A program made the translations under genes and the position numbers. Under the pieces are notes generated by a model. That model was not told where the DNA came from. It searched no databases and saw only the letters and a program-made list of their open reading frames with translations. Positions 1-8,467 of a stretch of 17,430 bases of DNA are shown here, one piece after another (the first letter of the stretch is position 1; every line of letters begins with the position of its first letter). Origin of the DNA: Chloroflexota bacterium (GTDB lineage Bacteria; Chloroflexota; Limnocylindria; QHBO01); contig JAOUHE010000021.1 of NCBI GenBank assembly GCA_029865285.1, forward strand, positions 1 to 17,430, in the 5' to 3' direction.

Positions 1-1
1 A

Positions 2-232
2 TCAGCGGTGGAGGCAGGAGTTGCCACGCCGGATGCGATCGATACGGCCATGCGCCTCGGCACCAACTACCCGTTCGGACCGCTTGCCTGGGGGGAGCGG
101 GTCGGGCTCGGCGGCGTGGTCGCCACGCTCGATGCGTTGCACGCGGGAGCGCCGGACGGCGGCTACCGGGCGGTTCCCCTGCTGCGCCGCCTCGCGGAGC
201 GTGGCGGATCCTTCTTCGAGCCACCGCAGTGA
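2..232 (+). CDS. 3-hydroxyacyl-CoA dehydrogenase, C-terminal fragment
   Basis: This is the 3' end of a gene that begins outside the window; about 76 residues are visible. The reading frame is open from the first bases, and the internal GTG at position 8 is not a real start. The stretch around AMRLGTNYPFGPLAW is the hallmark of the C-terminal domain of NAD-dependent 3-hydroxyacyl-CoA dehydrogenases (3HCDH family). It is followed by the usual pattern of a Leu-rich helix and an LLRRL segment. The family oxidises 3-hydroxyacyl-CoA to 3-ketoacyl-CoA in beta-oxidation, butyrate or phenylacetate metabolism, in the cytoplasm. The catalytic Rossmann domain is not visible, so the subtype (FadB-like, PaaH-like or Hbd) cannot be decided. 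The stop codon overlaps the next gene's GTG start as GTGA, so the two are probably translationally coupled. A thiolase at 5545 could supply the next step. Confidence 0.85.
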   Translation, partial: SAVEAGVATPDAIDTAMRLGTNYPFGPLAWGERVGLGGVVATLDALHAGAPDGGYRAVPLLRRLAERGGSFFEPPQ

Positions 233-879
233 GTCCGCCGCTGCCGCATCGGTATCGGGCGGTCGTCTTCGACATGGACGGCCTGCTGCTCGATACCGAG
301 ATCCTGTGGCATCGCGCCGAGGTCGAGCTCTTCCGTCGGCACGGCGGCGAGTTCAGCTGGGACGACAAGATGGCGGTGATCGGGACCAGTTTCGCCTTCA
401 CCGCGCGCTATTTCGCCGAACGCCTGGGGCGGCCGCTTCCCGAGGGAGAGGCGCTCGTCCACGAGATGATCGAGATCATGCACGCCGAGCTTCAGCAGGA
501 CGTCGAGGGGCGGCCCGGGGCTATCGAGCTGGTGCGGCGCCTCACCGGCAGGACCCGGCTGGGCCTCGCGTCCAATTCGCCGAGGCTGCTGGTCGATACC
601 GCGCTGCGCACGGCGGGCCTGACCGATGCCTTCGAGGTGATCGTGACCTCGGACGACGTCGAACACGCCAAGCCGGCACCCGACCTGTATCTCCTCGCCT
701 GTGAGCGGCTGGGGGTGGCACCGTCCGACGCGCTTGCGCTCGAGGATTCGCCATCCGGGGTCGCGGCGGCCAAGGCGGCCGGGCTGACCTGCATCGCCGT
801 TCCGCAGTTTGCCGAGACCGACGTCTCCGAAGCCGACCGGGTGATCGATTCTCTCGAGGAGCTCCTGGCCGAAGCCTAG
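229..879 (+). CDS. HAD-superfamily phosphatase (beta-phosphoglucomutase/phosphatase-like)
   Basis: 216 residues. All four HAD motifs are visible: motif I DMDGLLLDTE at about residues 15-24 (nucleophile D15, acid/base D17), motif II with S115 in LASNS, K148 in the KPAPDLY segment, and motif IV with E172 and D173 in EDSPSG. A helical cap lies between motifs I and II. This is the C1-capped HAD subfamily (beta-PGM, phosphoglycolate phosphatase and sugar-phosphatase type), cytoplasmic and Mg2+-dependent. The physiological substrate cannot be read from the sequence. The GTG start at 229 overlaps the TGA of the dehydrogenase fragment. The first internal ATG would remove the catalytic aspartate, so a start at or before 229 is required. 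Position after an acyl-CoA enzyme suggests co-transcription but not a shared pathway. Confidence 0.9.
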   Translation: MSPPLPHRYRAVVFDMDGLLLDTEILWHRAEVELFRRHGGEFSWDDKMAVIGTSFAFTARYFAERLGRPLPEGEALVHEMIEIMHAELQQDVEGRPGAIELVRRLTGRTRLGLASNSPRLLVDTALRTAGLTDAFEVIVTSDDVEHAKPAPDLYLLACERLGVAPSDALALEDSPSGVAAAKAAGLTCIAVPQFAETDVSEADRVIDSLEELLAEA

Positions 880-891
880 GTGCGCGGCCGC

Positions 892-897
892 TAGACT
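892..897 (+). promoter_or_regulatory. Putative -10 element (TAGACT) of a leaderless transcript
   Basis: TAGACT ends 7 nt before the ATG at 905, which is the spacing expected if transcription starts at the start codon. No Shine-Dalgarno sequence lies between. I see no good -35 hexamer. The same geometry recurs at several genes in this window, which is the main support. Confidence 0.5.
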
Positions 898-904
898 GCC
901 GCGC

Positions 905-1126
905 ATGTGTCGAAGCATCAAGACCCTCCGGACCCTGGACATTCCCGCCGCCGACGACGAGGTGCGAGCCGCCGCGCTCCAGTACGTGCGCAAGGTGAGC
1001 GGGTATCGCAAGCCGTCGCCCGCCAACGAGCGCGCCTTCAGCGCCGCCGTTGACGAGGTGGCCGCCGCGTCGCGCCGGCTGCTCGAAGCGGTGACCGCCA
1101 CGCACCCTGCCCGTCACTCCGCCTAG
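905..1126 (+). CDS. DUF2277 family protein
   Basis: 73 residues. The N-terminus MCRSIKTLR, followed by the segments AAALQYVRKVSGY and KPSPANERAF, matches the DUF2277 family of small conserved bacterial proteins of about 70-90 residues. The function is unknown. No signal peptide or membrane segment is visible, and residues 35-70 look helical. The gene sits 25 nt after the HAD phosphatase but has its own likely -10 (TAGACT at 892-897), so it may be transcribed separately. It converges with the permease gene on the other strand, leaving only 9 nt between the stops. ATG 905 is chosen because the family starts with MCR-like residues and because of the -10 spacing. Confidence 0.85.
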   Translation: MCRSIKTLRTLDIPAADDEVRAAALQYVRKVSGYRKPSPANERAFSAAVDEVAAASRRLLEAVTATHPARHSA

Positions 1127-1135
1127 CGGGGGCAT

Positions 1136-1963
1136 TCAGGCTGGGCTCCGGCGCAATCGAAGTGCCAGCAGGGTTAGCCCTACGGTGATCAGCATCAGGA
1201 GTACCGCCATGGCGATCAGCTCCGGTAACTGGCCACCGAAACGCAGGCGCCCGTAGAGCATCACCGGGAAGGTCGGCTCGCCACCGACCAGGAAGACCGC
1301 CAGCGCCACCTCGTCGAACGAGACCACGAAACTGGTGAGCCACGAAGCGATCAGGGCCGTCCTCATCAACGGCAGGACCACCCTGCGGAGGGCCATCGGG
1401 TAACTGGCGCCGAGATCCATGGCCGCGTCCTCGAGCGCAGGGTCCAGACCGGAGATCCGTGCCAGCACGATGAGGGTGGCGTACGGGAGGGCGATCACCG
1501 TGTGCCCCAGGGCGACCGTCAGCAGCGACTTGGGGATCCCCAGGGTGACCAGCAACAGGAAGATCGCCACCCCCATCACCGCAAACGGGACGATCAGCGG
1601 CAGGACCGCCAACCCCAGCAGTGCCGTGCGCCCACGGAAGCGGAAACGCATGGTTGCGATCGCCACCAGTGTCCCGAGGACGGTTGCGGCCGTGGCCGCC
1701 GCGGCGGCCACCACGAGGCTGTTGCGGGCAGCCCCGAGCAGTGACGGATCGGCGAGGACACCGGCGTACTGGTCGAAGGTGAAGCCCTCGATCGGGAAGG
1801 AGAGCCGCGAGTTGGCGCTGAACGAGAATACGAAGAGGACGGTGATGGGCAGGTAGAGGAGCGCGAGCACGGCGACGTAGAAGGTGCCGAGCGGCAGGCG
1901 CGTTCGCCCCACGCCGATGGCGGAGTCGCCGTGACGCAGCCGATGGGTACGTCGTGTGGTCAC
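1136..1963 (-). CDS. potC: ABC transporter permease, polyamine type (PotC-like)
   Basis: 275 residues. About six membrane helices are visible (near residues 25-48, 80-104, 113-138, 147-170, 205-226 and 250-270). The permease EAA loop lies at about residues 178-202 (EDAAMDLGASYPMALRRVVL), the site that docks the ATPase subunit. Helix pattern and length fit PotC/PotI inner-membrane subunits of spermidine/putrescine importers; other small cationic or organic substrates are possible. The GTG start at 1963 overlaps the TGA of the upstream permease as GTGA, so the two are translationally coupled. This is the last gene of the minus-strand operon. No PotA-type ATPase follows; the next gene is convergent. 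Substrate assignment is family-level only. Confidence 0.88.
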   Translation of the reverse strand: MTTRRTHRLRHGDSAIGVGRTRLPLGTFYVAVLALLYLPITVLFVFSFSANSRLSFPIEGFTFDQYAGVLADPSLLGAARNSLVVAAAAATAATVLGTLVAIATMRFRFRGRTALLGLAVLPLIVPFAVMGVAIFLLLVTLGIPKSLLTVALGHTVIALPYATLIVLARISGLDPALEDAAMDLGASYPMALRRVVLPLMRTALIASWLTSFVVSFDEVALAVFLVGGEPTFPVMLYGRLRFGGQLPELIAMAVLLMLITVGLTLLALRLRRSPA

Positions 1964-2820
1964 GGCGCGACCCGCCGCAGGTCAACGGCGCGCAGCGCCA
2001 CCAGCACGCCAATCACGGTGAGGATGAGCATCACCATCGCCAACGCTGCTCCCAGCGGCCAGTTGCCGGCCCTGCCGAAGAAGTCCTGGATCAGGTTGCC
2101 GTACATGATCCCGCCGGTGCCGCCGATCAGCGTCGGGGTCACGTACTCGCCGACGGTGGGGATGAAGACCATGAAGAACGCGGCGAGCGCGCCCGGAAGG
2201 CTAAGCGGCAGCGTTACCCGGAGAAACCGGGTCCATGGCCCAGCCCCGAGATCAGCCGCCGCCTCCAACTGGCTGCGCTCGATGCGTTGGAGGCTGGCCA
2301 GGATCGGGAGCGACGCGAAGGGGATCCAGACGTAGATCAGGGTGATCACCACCGCGCCGCGGCTGTACAGCAGCAGGTCGAGTGGCTCGCCGATCAGCCC
2401 GGCGGCGGACAGGAGCGAGTTCACCGCTCCGGCCGGCCCGAGCAAGAGCTTCCAAGCCATGATCCGGAGCAAGTAGCTGGCGGCAAACGGGACGAGCAGC
2501 AGTGCGAGGAAGAGCGTCGCGCGCGCCCTGGCTCGGAACGCCAGAAAGTAGGCGACCGGGTAGGCCAGCATGGTCGCCACCACCGCGACGCCAAGCGCCA
2601 TCAGTGCAGAGACGCCGAGGAGGCGCAGGAAGGCGGGTGTTCCCACCACCTTGCCGTACTGCACCAGAGAGGGGTTCCACGGCTCGCCGGCGCTTACCAC
2701 GCCCGCCTCAGGACGCAGGCTGAACGCGACGATCAGGATCAGCGGCGCGACAAAAAGCAGGGCGAGCCAGACCAGGGGCGGGCCCACGAGGACCGGAAGC
2801 GTTCCCCGGCGCCCGAGCAC
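1960..2820 (-). CDS. potB: ABC transporter permease, polyamine type (PotB-like)
   Basis: 286 residues. The N-terminal membrane helix at about 12-35 is followed by a periplasmic loop (about 40-60), then further helices at about 66-95, 101-126, 156-177, 211-233 and 256-278. The EAA docking loop is at about residues 186-210 (EAAADLGAGPWTRFLRVTLP). The arrangement matches PotB/PotH inner-membrane subunits that pair with a PotC-like partner. The start is GTG at 2820, 42 bp after the stop of the binding-protein gene. No clear ribosome binding site precedes it, so the start is less certain than the reading frame. Its stop overlaps the next permease start by 4 nt. It acts in the membrane as half of the translocation pore. 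Confidence 0.88.
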   Translation of the reverse strand: MLGRRGTLPVLVGPPLVWLALLFVAPLILIVAFSLRPEAGVVSAGEPWNPSLVQYGKVVGTPAFLRLLGVSALMALGVAVVATMLAYPVAYFLAFRARARATLFLALLLVPFAASYLLRIMAWKLLLGPAGAVNSLLSAAGLIGEPLDLLLYSRGAVVITLIYVWIPFASLPILASLQRIERSQLEAAADLGAGPWTRFLRVTLPLSLPGALAAFFMVFIPTVGEYVTPTLIGGTGGIMYGNLIQDFFGRAGNWPLGAALAMVMLILTVIGVLVALRAVDLRRVAP

Positions 2821-2862
2821 CTGGCGTGACTCGCCGTGATCAGCCCGCGATGGGCGCGCCCG

Positions 2863-3918
2863 CTACTCGGCCTGCACCCTCGCCCACATCTCAGTCCACG
2901 CGCTCCGCTGCTCAGCCGTGACCGGTGGTGTGAAGTTGGTGTGCTCCAGGATGGTCGGATCGTTGATACCGAAGGCCTCGATCAGGACCTCGTCCTCGAT
3001 GGCGTTCATCACGTCCTGGTTGGCGGCGCCGTAGTAGAACTGGGTGACCACGTTATTCATGGTCAGGTCGGCCAGCTTGGCGTCGAGAAACTTCAGCGCC
3101 AACTCGTAACTGTCAGTCTTGGAGCTGATCCCGTAGAATCCGATCCACGAGTTGCGCCCCTCGGACGGGGTCGCATAGGCGACCGGGATGCCGTCATACA
3201 AGGCCTGGGCATAGCAGCCCTGCCACGCGTAGGCGACCCACACGGTCCCATCTTCGACCGCCGGGCAGAGGTCCTCGTATTCGCCGGACCAGTAAAACGC
3301 GTTGAGTGGCTTCTGCGCGATCCAGGCCTGCTCGATCTGCGCGAGCTGATCCGCAGTGATGCCGGTCTCATCCCAGCCGTTGACATAGGCCGACACGGTC
3401 ACGGCGGCGGGCCCGTCGTTCCACATCGAGACATGGCCTGCGTAGTCCACGTTGAAGAGGGCGTCCCAGCTGGTGACCTCGGCCACCTCATCGGTGTTGT
3501 ACAGGATCGAGGTGAAGCCCCAGTCCCACGGCAGGAAGTACTGCTTGCCGTTGACCTGTCCCTGCTCCTTGAAGGAGTCAGGCACCTTGTCCCAGTTGGT
3601 CAGTTTGGAGGTGTCGATCTCCTGGACCAGGCCCCCGTCGACATAGAACTGCTGCCAGCCGGAGTAGAAGTGGAACAGGTCGGCCTGGCTACCGGCCTCC
3701 ATCTTGGCGAGGATGTCGGCGTCGGAGATGCCGAACTCGAAGGTGACCGGTGCGTCGGCATTGTCGCTCTTGAAATCGGTCCAGAAGTCCTCGGCCTCGT
3801 AGCCGCTCCATTCCAGGACCAGAAGGTTCTGTGGCTCCGCTCCCTTGCATGCGGCAAGCAGCAGGATCGTGGCTGCGGACAGCGCGAACAAGGTTCGAAT
3901 GCGGTGGCGGGCGGGCAC
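2863..3918 (-). CDS. potD: Polyamine-type ABC transporter substrate-binding lipoprotein (PotD-like)
   Basis: 351 residues from the chosen start. The N-terminus is basic (MPARHRIR), then a hydrophobic stretch leads to a lipobox LAAC with the acylated Cys at about residue 24, so the protein should be membrane-anchored and outward-facing. The rest is a type-2 periplasmic binding fold. Segments such as ILYNTDEV, SWDALF, VSMWND and WVAYAWQGCYAQAL resemble PotD/PotF spermidine/putrescine receptors, including the many aromatic residues that line the amine pocket. I chose GTG 3918 because GGAGG (3931-3927) lies 8 nt upstream and this gives a basic signal peptide. An in-frame ATG at 3933 would add MEEPN, which is acidic and unusual for a signal. 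A well-formed promoter lies upstream (3970-3998). The ligand could also be another amine. Confidence 0.9.
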   Translation of the reverse strand: MPARHRIRTLFALSAATILLLAACKGAEPQNLLVLEWSGYEAEDFWTDFKSDNADAPVTFEFGISDADILAKMEAGSQADLFHFYSGWQQFYVDGGLVQEIDTSKLTNWDKVPDSFKEQGQVNGKQYFLPWDWGFTSILYNTDEVAEVTSWDALFNVDYAGHVSMWNDGPAAVTVSAYVNGWDETGITADQLAQIEQAWIAQKPLNAFYWSGEYEDLCPAVEDGTVWVAYAWQGCYAQALYDGIPVAYATPSEGRNSWIGFYGISSKTDSYELALKFLDAKLADLTMNNVVTQFYYGAANQDVMNAIEDEVLIEAFGINDPTILEHTNFTPPVTAEQRSAWTEMWARVQAE

Positions 3919-3969
3919 GTTCGGCTCCTCCATGTGGTCGCAGAACTCGGCAGCGACCGAATGGAGGCG

Positions 3970-3998
3970 ATGCTACGACCGGCCACCCGTGCGGTCAA
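3970..3998 (-). promoter_or_regulatory. Sigma-70-type promoter of the importer operon
   Basis: On the minus strand TTGACC (3998-3993) and TAGCAT (3975-3970) are separated by exactly 17 bp, the standard housekeeping spacing. The -10 ends about 51 nt before GTG 3918, leaving a leader of roughly 45 nt that carries the GGAGG ribosome site. This is the only promoter in the window with a good -35 as well as a good -10. It lies in the 118-bp gap after the oxidase gene, so the importer can be expressed independently of it. Confidence 0.65.
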
Positions 3999-4036
3999 CG
4001 AGTTTCTTTCGCCTGACGCCCGTCACACTGCGCGGG

Positions 4037-5485
4037 CTAGTGCCCGAGGCGATATCCGAGCAGTTTCGGCAGCCTCGCGGCCAGGCGCACCAGTGGGCCA
4101 GGCCGCCGTCCGGCGTCATGGGCGTCGTCCTCGCGGATCAGGGCCTCACGCACGATTCGGGCGCCGATGAATCGGATCGGTTCGGGGGGCAGGATCCGCT
4201 GGCGCTGACCGACCGGGGCAAGGCGGGCGATCGGGTCATCCGGCTTGTCGACCAGGGCGGCCAGGATCCGGCCGGCCAGCCGGCTCGGCCCGGCCCCGTT
4301 GCCGGCGAAGCCGTACGCGTAATGCAGTCGCCCGCCATGACGTGAACCGATCTCGGGGAAGCGGTCGGCGGTGATGTCGATCGGTCCGCCCCACGCGTCC
4401 TCGAATCCCACGTCGGCCAGACCGGGCAGGAGATGGCGGAAGTTCGCGACGACCCGGTCGATCGCCGCCTGCGAGTGCGTGAACGTCCGGCCGATGCGCC
4501 CGCCCAACCCCGCCGCACCGACGCCCGCGCCGAAGGCGATGCGGCCGTCGCGCGTGGTGCGGAAGTAGCTGATCGTGAACCGTGAGTCGGAGAGCAACTC
4601 ACCGTTCGTCCAGCCCAGTTCGGCGAGCCGCCCGGGGATCGGCTCGGTCATCACCATGTAGCTGCCCCATGCCAGCGCACGAGTTCGAAAACCAGGCCAG
4701 CCGGGGATCCAGGCGTTCACCGCGAGCACGACCTGGTCGGCCGTCACCTTGCCGCCCGGCGCCTCCACGACCATGCCCGTTCCATCGCGCCTCGCCCTCA
4801 GCGCCGCGGTCCCCTCGTGGATCGTCACGCCGCGCTCCAGCAGGACGCGGCGCAGGCCACGGGCCAGGCGCGCGGGCTGGATCGACGCCGCCGAGGGCAT
4901 CATCAGCCCCTCCCCGAACGCCGGCGAGGCGCAGACCCGCTGAACCTCCTCGCGGTTCAGGCCCAGTAGTTGGCCCGGCGCGCCCAGTTCGGCGAGGCTT
5001 GCCAGTTCCACGTCCCAGTCGCGGGGCCGCTTCGGGAAGGCGTTGACCCGCAGGTAGCCGCTCTTCACGAACCAGGCATCCACCCCGTGCTGATCGCACC
5101 ACGCGCTGGTCCCGTCAACCACCTCGTCGGCGGCATGCGCAGCCTCGAGCGCGCGCTCGGTGCCGTATTGCCGAGCGAGGTACGGGAGCTGCTCCCACCA
5201 GCCATGGAGGAAGCCGCCGTTACGGCCGCTCGGCCCTCCGCCGCAGATGTCCTGCTCGAGGAGCACGATTCGCGTCCCCGGCGCGCGCTCGGCCAGGAAC
5301 CAGGCGGTCCACATCCCGGTGTACCCGCCACCGATGATGACCACGTCCGCCGTGCTCTCCCCGAAGAGCGCCCGGGTCGGCGACGGGTCACCCTCAAGCG
5401 CGAGCGCCTCGCGCAGCCACCAGCTTCGCTGCGCTCCCGGCACCGGCGGTCGCAAGGTCGGGCGCGAGACATCGATGGTCCTCAC
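4037..5485 (-). CDS. FAD-dependent amine/amino-acid oxidoreductase (DAO/PuuB-like)
   Basis: About 482 residues. An N-terminal extension of about 45 residues is followed by a Rossmann FAD motif, VVIIGGGYTGMWTAWFL (about 48-64), ending in the acidic residue of VLLEQD (about 74-79). SGRNGG at about 86-91 is typical of the DAO family, including gamma-glutamylputrescine oxidase (PuuB) and sarcosine/glycine oxidases. The C-terminal FAD motif is YGFAGNGAGPSRLAG (about 391-405). The last 50 residues are a basic extension. The family oxidises C-N bonds of amines using FAD. Adjacency to a polyamine-type importer favours an amine substrate, but the exact one is not visible. Start: GTG 5485 is 6 nt after TAGCAT (leaderless spacing). 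GTG 5488 directly before it could instead use a GGGAGG 9 nt upstream. Confidence 0.88.
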   Translation of the reverse strand: MRTIDVSRPTLRPPVPGAQRSWWLREALALEGDPSPTRALFGESTADVVIIGGGYTGMWTAWFLAERAPGTRIVLLEQDICGGGPSGRNGGFLHGWWEQLPYLARQYGTERALEAAHAADEVVDGTSAWCDQHGVDAWFVKSGYLRVNAFPKRPRDWDVELASLAELGAPGQLLGLNREEVQRVCASPAFGEGLMMPSAASIQPARLARGLRRVLLERGVTIHEGTAALRARRDGTGMVVEAPGGKVTADQVVLAVNAWIPGWPGFRTRALAWGSYMVMTEPIPGRLAELGWTNGELLSDSRFTISYFRTTRDGRIAFGAGVGAAGLGGRIGRTFTHSQAAIDRVVANFRHLLPGLADVGFEDAWGGPIDITADRFPEIGSRHGGRLHYAYGFAGNGAGPSRLAGRILAALVDKPDDPIARLAPVGQRQRILPPEPIRFIGARIVREALIREDDAHDAGRRPGPLVRLAARLPKLLGYRLGH

Positions 5486-5488
5486 CAC

Positions 5489-5537
5489 CCGATGCTACCT
5501 CCCGGGCGGGAGCTCGTTGGCGCGGTGTTAGCATCGG
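5489..5537. promoter_or_regulatory. Divergent promoter/operator with 9-bp inverted repeat
   Basis: CCGATGCTA (5489-5497) and TAGCATCGG (5529-5537) are perfect inverted copies 31 bp apart. Read on each outgoing strand, each is TAGCATCGG. The TAGCAT of the left arm would be the -10 of the oxidase gene, and that of the right arm the -10 of the thiolase gene (ATG 5545, 10 nt further on). Between them lies a second palindrome, CTCCCG-GG-CGGGAG (5499-5512), a candidate operator. No good -35 is visible on either strand. Confidence 0.5.
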
Positions 5538-5544
5538 TCGCGCA

Positions 5545-6771
<1,227 letters not shown>

Positions 6772-6772
6772 C

Positions 6773-7402
6773 ATGGCCGACCCGGGCGAGCACGCCATCG
6801 TGGTCAACGGCGAGTCAACCGTGCGGCGCGTGCCTGACCTGGCCGTCGTCTCCCTCGGTGTCATGGCGCGTGACCGTCGGCCCGCAGTGGCTCGAGACGA
6901 AGCGAATCGTCGTGCGACGGCGATCCTCGCGCGCCTTGGCGACCTCGGCGTCCCAGACGCCGATGTACAGGCGCCATCGCTCACCGTACAACCGACCTAC
7001 GACTATAGCCGGAGCGAGGCCAAGTTGACCGGCTATCAGGCGTCGCGACCGATGACGATCCGTGTGCGCGACATCGACCTGCTCGGCCCGATTCTCGACG
7101 GTCTCGTCGACGACGGCGCGACGCAGATCCACGGCACGTCGATGGAGCTTGCCGACGCGGAGGCCGCCTCTCGTGAAGCGCTGGCCGCGGCCGTCACGGT
7201 GGCCCGCGCGCGAGCGGAGGCGCTGGCCCGAGCGGCGGGCGTCTCGCTGGGTGGGCCTATCCGCATCGAAGAAGAGGCCGGGGACATGTCGGTGGTGCCA
7301 ATGGCAATGATGCGGACCGCTGTTGAGTCGATTCCAACCGAGATCGCGGCTGGTGAGATAGAGATCAACGCTCGGGTCCGCGTCTGGTTTGCCATCGGCT
7401 GA
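6773..7402 (+). CDS. SIMPL-domain (DUF541) protein, apparently cytoplasmic
   Basis: 209 residues. IVVNGESTVRRVPDLAVVSLGV near the N-terminus, the LTVQPTYDYS strand, the segment MTIRVRDIDLLGPILDGLVD and the C-terminal EIEINARVRVWF are the characteristic SIMPL/DUF541 layout (BP26/OMP28-related). The function of the family is largely unknown; members are linked to oxidative stress and immune signalling. Most are exported. Here the domain begins at about residue 8 with no hydrophobic signal segment, so this copy is probably cytoplasmic. ATG 6773 is chosen because it begins right after the thiolase TAG with a 1-nt gap, implying co-transcription. A longer in-frame extension upstream would lie entirely inside the thiolase gene. 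Confidence 0.85.
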   Translation: MADPGEHAIVVNGESTVRRVPDLAVVSLGVMARDRRPAVARDEANRRATAILARLGDLGVPDADVQAPSLTVQPTYDYSRSEAKLTGYQASRPMTIRVRDIDLLGPILDGLVDDGATQIHGTSMELADAEAASREALAAAVTVARARAEALARAAGVSLGGPIRIEEEAGDMSVVPMAMMRTAVESIPTEIAAGEIEINARVRVWFAIG

Positions 7403-7460
7403 GGCTGGCGGTCACCGGGATGGTGGTGGTCTCGTCGGGCCCCGGAGGCCGCTTCAGAAG

Positions 7461-8450
7461 CTAGGCCAGGCGCAGCTTCGGCAGAACCTTTGCGCCGAAG
7501 GCGGCAATGAATTCGGTCTGGTTGCGGCCGACGTTGTGCAGGTGGATCTCGTCGAAGCCCATATCCACGTACCCCTGGATGGCGGCGAGGTGCTCGTCGA
7601 GGTCGGCGGAGATGAGCATCCGGTTCTGGTAGTGCTCCACTTGCACGAGCTTGGCGATGTTCGCGAAATCCTCCGGATTGCGGATGTCCTGCTTGGGGAA
7701 CGCCATCCCGCCGTTCGGCCACTCGGTCAGCGCGTTGCGCTCCGCCTCTTCCTGCGAGGCGGCCCACGAGATGTGGATCTGCAACTGGGTCTTCATGGCC
7801 GATGCGTCCTTGCCGGCCTCGCGGGCACCCTCGCGGAACTTGTCCCAGAGCATGGCGATCTTCTCGTCGGCAGCGCCGACGGTGATGATGCCGTCCGCGT
7901 ATTTCCCGGTGCGCTTGGCGTTCATCGGCCCGGCGGTGGCGACATAGATCGGAACCGGCTGCTCCGGCCGCGTATAGAGCTTGGCCGACTCCAGGGTGAA
8001 GTACTCGCCGTCGTGCTTCACGACCTTGCCGGAGAAGAGCTTGTTGATCACCTCGATCGCTTCGAAGAGCATCGCGCTCCGGACCCCGATCTCCGGCCAT
8101 TCGCCCCCGATGACGTGTTCGTTGAGCGCTTCGCCCGCGCCGAGCCCGAGCCAGAAACGTCCCGGGTACATGGCCCCCAGCGTGGCCGCGGCGTGCGCGA
8201 TCACCGCGGGGTGGTAGCGGAAGCCGGGACAGGTGACCGCCACGCCGAAGGGAAGGCTTGTCCGCTGGCCGAGCGCTCCCATGAAGCTCCAGGCGAATGC
8301 GCTCTGTCCCTGCTGTGGGGTCCACGGGTGAAAGTGCTCACTCACCTGGAAGCCGGCCGAGAATCCGGCCGCCTCTGACTGCTCGGCCCAGTCGAGCAGG
8401 TCGGTGGGATGGAACTGTTCGAGCATGGCCGCGTAGCCGATCTTGGTCAT
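7461..8450 (-). CDS. LLM-class F420-dependent oxidoreductase, G6PDH-like (TIGR03557 type)
   Basis: 329 residues. The TIM-barrel luciferase-like fold is recognisable from SEHFHPWTPQQGQSAFAW (about residues 37-54), the core strand VAVTCPGFRYHPAVIAHAAATL, and GRFWLGLGAGEALNEHVIG. These are typical of the F420-dependent group related to F420-dependent glucose-6-phosphate dehydrogenase. Cofactor F420 is inferred from the family; the substrate is unknown. The HP and GAGEALNEH segments correspond to positions that contact F420 in relatives. It is cytoplasmic. ATG 8450 is supported by a TACCCT -10 ending 7 nt upstream (leaderless). The stop faces the SIMPL gene across a 58-bp convergent gap in which I see no convincing terminator. 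Confidence 0.9.
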   Translation of the reverse strand: MTKIGYAAMLEQFHPTDLLDWAEQSEAAGFSAGFQVSEHFHPWTPQQGQSAFAWSFMGALGQRTSLPFGVAVTCPGFRYHPAVIAHAAATLGAMYPGRFWLGLGAGEALNEHVIGGEWPEIGVRSAMLFEAIEVINKLFSGKVVKHDGEYFTLESAKLYTRPEQPVPIYVATAGPMNAKRTGKYADGIITVGAADEKIAMLWDKFREGAREAGKDASAMKTQLQIHISWAASQEEAERNALTEWPNGGMAFPKQDIRNPEDFANIAKLVQVEHYQNRMLISADLDEHLAAIQGYVDMGFDEIHLHNVGRNQTEFIAAFGAKVLPKLRLA

Positions 8451-8457
8451 GTTGCAC

Positions 8458-8463
8458 AGGGTA
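8458..8463 (-). promoter_or_regulatory. Putative -10 element (TACCCT) of a leaderless transcript
   Basis: On the minus strand TACCCT ends 7 nt before ATG 8450. There is no ribosome binding site in the gap. The large hairpin at 8468-8502 begins only 5 bp upstream, so it occupies the place where a -35 would be. Confidence 0.5.
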
Positions 8464-8467
8464 CGCG

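Noticed and set aside
163..1101. 312-codon minus-strand frame opposite the HAD phosphatase and DUF2277 genes
   Set aside because: Both plus-strand genes are well supported by motifs; the antisense product looks like low-complexity shadow sequence.
2852..2861. GGGCGCGCCC palindrome in the gap between the binding-protein and PotB-like genes
   Set aside because: A 10-bp GC palindrome is expected by chance at this base composition and has no loop or T-run, so I do not call it a terminator or processing site.
2836..4170. 444-codon open frame on the plus strand opposite the binding-protein gene
   Set aside because: The minus-strand frame has a lipobox signal and PotD-like segments, whereas this one has no family features and also runs into the oxidase gene.
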